Positions 6,073 to 9,765 of a DNA stretch of 9,765 bases are shown in pieces. The DNA comes from CAZGTQ01 sp964528575 (GTDB lineage: Bacteria > Planctomycetota > UBA1135 > GCA-002686595): the NCBI GenBank assembly GCA_964528575.1, contig CAZGTQ010000410.1, positions 1 to 9,765 on the forward strand, given 5' to 3'. Below the pieces are notes generated by a model that was not told where the DNA came from, did no database searches, and worked only from the letters and a program-made list of their open reading frames with translations. Position numbers and translations under genes: made by a program. The number at the start of each line of letters is the position of its first letter. The stretch's first letter is position 1.

Positions 6073-8519
6073 ACGTCCAGGTTCGTCGCCTCGAGGGCGT
6101 GGCGCTCGATGTACTCGCGCCGCGACTCGACGCCGGTGCTCATCAGGATCGTGAAGATCTCGTCGGCCCGGAAATCGTCCTCGAGCTCGACCTGATACAG
6201 GCGCCGCGTCGCGGGATCCATCGTCGACTCCCACAGTTGGCCGGGGTTCATCTCGCCCAGGCCCTTGTAACGCTGGATGTCGACGCCGCCCTCCGCTCCC
6301 GCGCGCAGCGCGCGGCCGAGATCGAGCAGCGAGTGCGCCTCGACCGGCTCCTTCCCGCCCTCGATGCGCCAGTCGCCACCGCCGCGGAAGTGCACGCCGC
6401 GCGCCGCGATCGACGCGAGCAAGTCCTGCAGCTCCTGACGCTTGTTCAGGTGGCACGTGAAGACGTGCGCCGAGTCGCGGTCGACGTCGCCCTCGGGGCC
6501 GGTGTAGATCGCGAGCTCCTCGTGCGGCTTCAGGCCGACCTTGAGCAGCTCGAGGTAGTCGCGCAGCTCCTGCGAGTTCGCGAAGTACTGGTTCTTCGCG
6601 CCCTCCGCCGTCGCTCGCGCCCAGTGCTCGGGCACCTGCGTGCCGTCCCAGGCCGCGACCACCTCGCGCGCATCGAGCTGCGTCCAGACCGGCAACACCT
6701 GCTCGGCGATGTCCTCGAGCTTGCGCAGCTCGTCGGCGAGCGCGTTGAGCTCGGCCCCCGTCCAGGAGCGGTCGGCGTTCTCGTCGCGCACCGAGAGCGA
6801 GCCGACGCCGCGCGCGACGAGCAGGCGCCGCCGCTCCGACTCGTTGGCGATGTACAGCTCCTCCTTGCCGATCGTCATCTTGTACAACGGCGGCTGCGCG
6901 ATGTAGAGCCGGCCGGCGTCGATCAACGGGCGCATGTGGCGGAAGAAGAACGTCAGGAGCAGCGTGCGGATGTGCGATCCGTCGACGTCCGCGTCCGTCA
7001 TGATGATCGTCTTGCCGTAGCGCAGCCGCGACAGGTCGAACTCGTCGGCGATGCCGCACCCGAGCGCCGAGATGATCGTCTGGATCTCGGAGTGCGTGAG
7101 CATCTTGTCGAGCCGCGCCTTCTCGACGTTCAGGATCTTGCCCTTGAGCGGCAGGATCGCCTGGAAGCGCCGGTCGCGGCCGGTCTTCGCCGAGCCGCCG
7201 GCGGAGTCACCCTCGACGAGGAAGAGCTCCGACTCCTCGAGGTCCGTGCTCTGGCAGTCCGCGAGCTTGCCCGGCATGTTGCCGCTCGCGAGCGCCGTCT
7301 TGCGCCGCACGAGGTCGCGCGCCCGGCGCGCCGCCTCGCGTGCCTCGTACGCGCGGACCGCCTTCTGGACGATGCTCTTCGCGATCGTCGGGTTCTCCTC
7401 GAGGTAGGACGCGAGCTGATCGCCGACGACCGACTCGACGATGCCCTGCACCTCGCGGTTGCCGAGCTTGTCCTTCGTCTGTCCCTCGAACTGCGGTTCG
7501 GGCACGTAGATCGAGAGAACCGCCGCGATGCCTTCGCGGAAGTCGTCGCCCGAGGGCGCCTTCTCGGGGTCCTTGAACAGCCGCTCTTTCTTCGCGTAGT
7601 TGTTCAGCGTGCGCGTGAGCGCGCCGCGCAGACCGGCCAGGTGCGTACCGCCGCCGTGCGTATTGATGTTGTTGACGAAGGTGTACACCGCCTCCTGGTA
7701 GCCGTCGGTGTACTGGAACGCGAGCTCGATCATGTACTCGTGGTTCGAGCCCTCGGGGAACGCGATCGTCTTGACGAAGTGGATCGGCTCGGGGAACAGG
7801 CACTCCTTGTTCTTCACGAGGTGGCGCACGAAGGCGACGACACCCTCGGGGAACTCGAAGTGCTCCTCCTTGCCGGTGCGCTCGTCGACGAGGTTCAGCA
7901 CGATGCCGCGCGAGCCCATCAGGTAGGCGGTCTCGCGCAGGCGCTTCGCGACGAGCTCGTACTCGAACTCGGTCGTCGTGAAGATCTGCGGGTCCGGCTT
8001 GAACGTGACCTCGGTCCCCGTCTCGGTCGTGTCCCCCACGACGCGCAGCTCCTGCGCGCGCTTGCCGCGCTCGAAGCGCATGTGGTGCGTCTGGCCGTTC
8101 TGCTTGACGACGACCTCGAGCCACTCCGAGAGCGCGTTCACACACGACACGCCGACGCCGTGCAGACCGCCCGAAACCTTGTACGCGTTGCCGTCGAACT
8201 TGCCGCCGGCGTGGATCTTCGTGAGCACGACCTCGACGGCCGGTATGCCCTCGCCTGCGTGGATGCCGACGGGGATCCCGCGTCCGTCGTCGGTCACCTT
8301 GATCGACCCGTCGAGTTGGATGCGCACGTCGCAGCGCGTTGCGTAGCCGACGAGCGCCTCGTCGATCGAGTTGTCGACCACCTCCCAGATCAGGTGGTGG
8401 ACGCCGCGCACGTCGGTGTCGCCGATGTACATCGCCGGACGGATGCGCACGGCCTCGAGGCCCTCGAGGACCTGGATCGAGGCGGCGTCGTACGTCGGGC
8501 GTGCAGGGGTATCGCTCAT
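6069..8519 (-). CDS. gyrB: DNA gyrase subunit B
   Basis: 816 aa (E. coli 804). It supplies the ATPase and TOPRIM parts of the gyrase A2B2 enzyme, which introduces negative supercoils and is the target of coumarins. Start ATG at 8519 lies in an ATGA overlap with the dciA stop and matches the usual GyrB N-terminus. GHKL ATPase: Glu46 (catalytic base), Asn50, D-D-G-R-G-I-P at 77-83, the G-G-L-H-G-V-G-V lid (117-124) and Thr169. Transducer: Gln347-Thr-Lys349. TOPRIM: E-G-D-S-A-G-G-S-A-K at 436-445 and D-A-D-V-D at 509-513, giving metal-site residues Glu436, Asp509, Asp511 and Asp513. A long insert (about 550-745) precedes the conserved Q-R-Y-K-G-L-G-E-M-N-P (749-759), as in E. coli-type GyrB; the C-terminus H-A-L-E-A-T-N-L-D-V is intact. 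The insert and the Q-L-W tail motif favour GyrB over ParE. Oddity: Gln140 stands where E. coli has Arg136. Confidence 0.98.
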   Translation of the reverse strand: MSDTPARPTYDAASIQVLEGLEAVRIRPAMYIGDTDVRGVHHLIWEVVDNSIDEALVGYATRCDVRIQLDGSIKVTDDGRGIPVGIHAGEGIPAVEVVLTKIHAGGKFDGNAYKVSGGLHGVGVSCVNALSEWLEVVVKQNGQTHHMRFERGKRAQELRVVGDTTETGTEVTFKPDPQIFTTTEFEYELVAKRLRETAYLMGSRGIVLNLVDERTGKEEHFEFPEGVVAFVRHLVKNKECLFPEPIHFVKTIAFPEGSNHEYMIELAFQYTDGYQEAVYTFVNNINTHGGGTHLAGLRGALTRTLNNYAKKERLFKDPEKAPSGDDFREGIAAVLSIYVPEPQFEGQTKDKLGNREVQGIVESVVGDQLASYLEENPTIAKSIVQKAVRAYEAREAARRARDLVRRKTALASGNMPGKLADCQSTDLEESELFLVEGDSAGGSAKTGRDRRFQAILPLKGKILNVEKARLDKMLTHSEIQTIISALGCGIADEFDLSRLRYGKTIIMTDADVDGSHIRTLLLTFFFRHMRPLIDAGRLYIAQPPLYKMTIGKEELYIANESERRRLLVARGVGSLSVRDENADRSWTGAELNALADELRKLEDIAEQVLPVWTQLDAREVVAAWDGTQVPEHWARATAEGAKNQYFANSQELRDYLELLKVGLKPHEELAIYTGPEGDVDRDSAHVFTCHLNKRQELQDLLASIAARGVHFRGGGDWRIEGGKEPVEAHSLLDLGRALRAGAEGGVDIQRYKGLGEMNPGQLWESTMDPATRRLYQVELEDDFRADEIFTILMSTGVESRREYIERHALEATNLDV

Positions 8520-8836
8520 GTCCGGTGCTTCAGCTTCAGGACCAGCTTGTCGATCGCGTCGCGCTGCAACGCCGCGTTCGCGCGGCGCCGGCACTCGTCG
8601 CCGGTGAAGCCGCGCAGCTCGTGCAAGACGACCGACGAGTCGACCTCGACGACGAGCTCGCCGCGCGCGAACCGCACGGGTCGCGTGTGCTTCGCGACCG
8701 CTCCGTCGACGGCTCCGCGCCACGCGCGAAACACGCGCTCGGCTCGCCCGCGCGAGCCGAGGCCCGACGCGTCGAGGATGTCGCGCAGCGAATGGACGCC
8801 GCCGCGCTCGGGCCGATCCGGCCGACTGGTGGTCAA
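8516..8836 (-). CDS. dciA: DciA family protein (DUF721), predicted replicative-helicase loader
   Basis: 106 aa from TTG at 8836, which overlaps the dnaN stop (TTGA). There is no other usable ATG/GTG/TTG before the conserved region. The core matches DUF721/DciA: L-R-D-I-L near 17-21, Trp39 followed by A-V-x-G-x-V-A-K-H-T-R-P (42-53), then R-G-E-L-V-V-E-V-D-S-S (58-68) and H-E-L (72-74). Val70 occupies a place often held by Trp in relatives. Family knowledge: DciA assists loading of the replicative helicase DnaB and is the ancestral counterpart of phage-derived DnaC/DnaI. Its place between dnaN and gyrB, where many bacteria have recF, agrees with a replication role. The stop overlaps the gyrB start by four bases (ATGA), so all three genes appear translationally coupled. 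Family assignment is good; the loader function is inferred from the family. Confidence 0.85.
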   Translation of the reverse strand: MTTSRPDRPERGGVHSLRDILDASGLGSRGRAERVFRAWRGAVDGAVAKHTRPVRFARGELVVEVDSSVVLHELRGFTGDECRRRANAALQRDAIDKLVLKLKHRT

Positions 8837-9765
8837 CCGTCGATCGTGATCGGCATCACGATGTAGAAGTAGTTCTCGCCGAGGTCGAACTTGCCCGGCG
8901 ACGTGCTGTCGTTGAACCCGAGCTTGACCGCGGTCTCCTCGCAGTTCTTGAGCCCGTCGATCACGAAGTCCGGGTTGAACGCGATCTCGTTCTGCTTGCC
9001 CTTGTACTTGACCTCCATCTGCGCGGTCGCCTCGCCGCGGCCGGTCGAGCGCGCATACATCTTCATCTCGCCCTTCTCGAGCGAGAGACGGACCGCCCGC
9101 GCGTCCGACGACGTGACGTTCGCGACGAGGCGCAGCTTGCGCATCATCAGCTCCGCGTCCGCCTCGACGACGTTGTCCGAGCTCGCGGGGATCACCGCGG
9201 CGTAGCGCGGGAACTCGCCGTCGATCAGCCGCGCGAACACGTCCGCGCGCTTCGTCCGCATGCCGATCTGGTTGTCGCCGAAGTGCAGGTACACGCTCTC
9301 GAGCGGGTCGGAGATCACGCGCCCGAAGAGCTGCATGCCCTTCGTCGGCACGATCGCGCGGGCGCCGGCCACGCTGCTCTCCTCGATCGGCGAGGACGCG
9401 ACCGCGAGCCGGCGTCCGTCGGTCGCGACCATCTCAAGCGAGTCGTCCTTGACCTGCATCAGGATGCCGTGCATCGCGTAGCGGCCTTGCTCGCGCGCCG
9501 CGGCGAAGCCCGTGCGCTGCACGAGCCGCGTGAAAGTCTCGCCCAAGAGGCGCAGCCCGTCGGCCTCGGGGAAACGCGCGACCACCGGGAACTCGTCCGG
9601 GTCCATCGTCGTGAGCTCGCACGAATCCGCGCCGCTCTCGATGTGAAAGCTCTCGCCGCGCGTCTCGAGCGTCAGCGTCTCGCCGCCGAGGTCGCGCACG
9701 AAGTCGGTCGCGACGCGCGCCGGGATCAGCGCGGTGCCGGGATCCTCGACCTTCACGTCCTCGAT
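8833..9765 (-). CDS. dnaN: DNA polymerase III beta subunit (sliding clamp), 5' partial
   Basis: 310 residues are visible. The frame is open to the window edge, and the residues I-E-D-V-K-V-E-D-P-G-T-A-L-I-P read straight into the clamp consensus, so GTG at 9756 is internal. By comparison with the 366-aa E. coli protein, about 55-65 N-terminal residues lie beyond the window. Recognisable landmarks: F-P-V-V preceding domain 2, V-A-T-D-G-R-R-L-A-V-A (the strongest clamp signature), I-V-P-T-K-G, G-E-F-P-R-Y at the domain 2/3 junction, and the C-terminal Y-I-V-M-P-I, which forms part of the hydrophobic pocket that binds polymerase and other clamp clients. A four-residue tail (T-I-D-G) follows. The ring-shaped homodimer tethers DNA polymerase III to DNA. 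Gene order suggests dnaA and the origin may lie just beyond the right edge, but this cannot be seen. It is first of the visible dnaN-dciA-gyrB series. Confidence 0.98.
   Translation of the reverse strand: MEDVKVEDPGTALIPARVATDFVRDLGGETLTLETRGESFHIESGADSCELTTMDPDEFPVVARFPEADGLRLLGETFTRLVQRTGFAAAREQGRYAMHGILMQVKDDSLEMVATDGRRLAVASSPIEESSVAGARAIVPTKGMQLFGRVISDPLESVYLHFGDNQIGMRTKRADVFARLIDGEFPRYAAVIPASSDNVVEADAELMMRKLRLVANVTSSDARAVRLSLEKGEMKMYARSTGRGEATAQMEVKYKGKQNEIAFNPDFVIDGLKNCEETAVKLGFNDSTSPGKFDLGENYFYIVMPITIDG

Noticed and set aside
8520..8723. Upstream extension of the gyrB frame
   Set aside because: It lies inside dciA in another frame; ATG 8519 matches the normal GyrB N-terminus and the ATGA coupling.
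6099..8849. 916-codon open frame on the plus strand opposite gyrB and dciA
   Set aside because: The antisense of the unmistakable gyrB is stop-free because of high GC; the protein has no recognisable motif.

Overview
The window is about 70% G+C, densely coded, and reads as ordinary chromosomal DNA from a diderm bacterium. No mobile element, tRNA, rRNA or CRISPR array is visible. A lipopolysaccharide-export pair shows that the cell has an outer membrane. The order dnaN - dciA (DUF721) - gyrB, without recF between dnaN and gyrB, and the style of the LptD-like protein suggest Planctomycetota or a similar high-GC diderm lineage. That placement is inference from gene order and general resemblance, not from an alignment.

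Left half, plus strand (1-5305). The window opens inside a long gene for a periplasmic OstA/LptA-type repeat protein with an LptC-like stretch at the window edge. Its stop codon overlaps the TTG start of an LptD-like outer-membrane protein (2469-4829), so the two are almost certainly co-translated. Together they would form the periplasmic bridge and the outer-membrane end of an LPS exporter. A perfect 8-bp inverted repeat follows the lptD stop and is a candidate terminator. A separate small gene for a TatA/TatB-family protein translocase subunit follows (4907-5305).

Right half, minus strand (9765 down to 5344). A replication cluster is read from right to left: dnaN (sliding clamp, N-terminus beyond the window), dciA (DnaB-helicase loader/DUF721 family), and gyrB (complete, 816 aa). 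The joints are a TTGA overlap (dnaN/dciA) and an ATGA overlap (dciA/gyrB), so translation is likely coupled across all three. After a 134-base gap comes a 196-aa stand-alone MshEN/GspE-N-type domain protein. It converges on the Tat gene with 38 bases between the stop codons.

Nothing here is a clearly new system. The points most worth a second look are: the very long single-chain LptC/LptA-like bridge protein next to an LptD with only one cysteine; glutamine in GyrB at the position of the coumarin-contacting arginine (E. coli Arg136); the orphan MshEN-like protein whose two 24-residue motifs keep exact register but lack three signature glycines; and two TTG starts embedded in upstream TGA stops.
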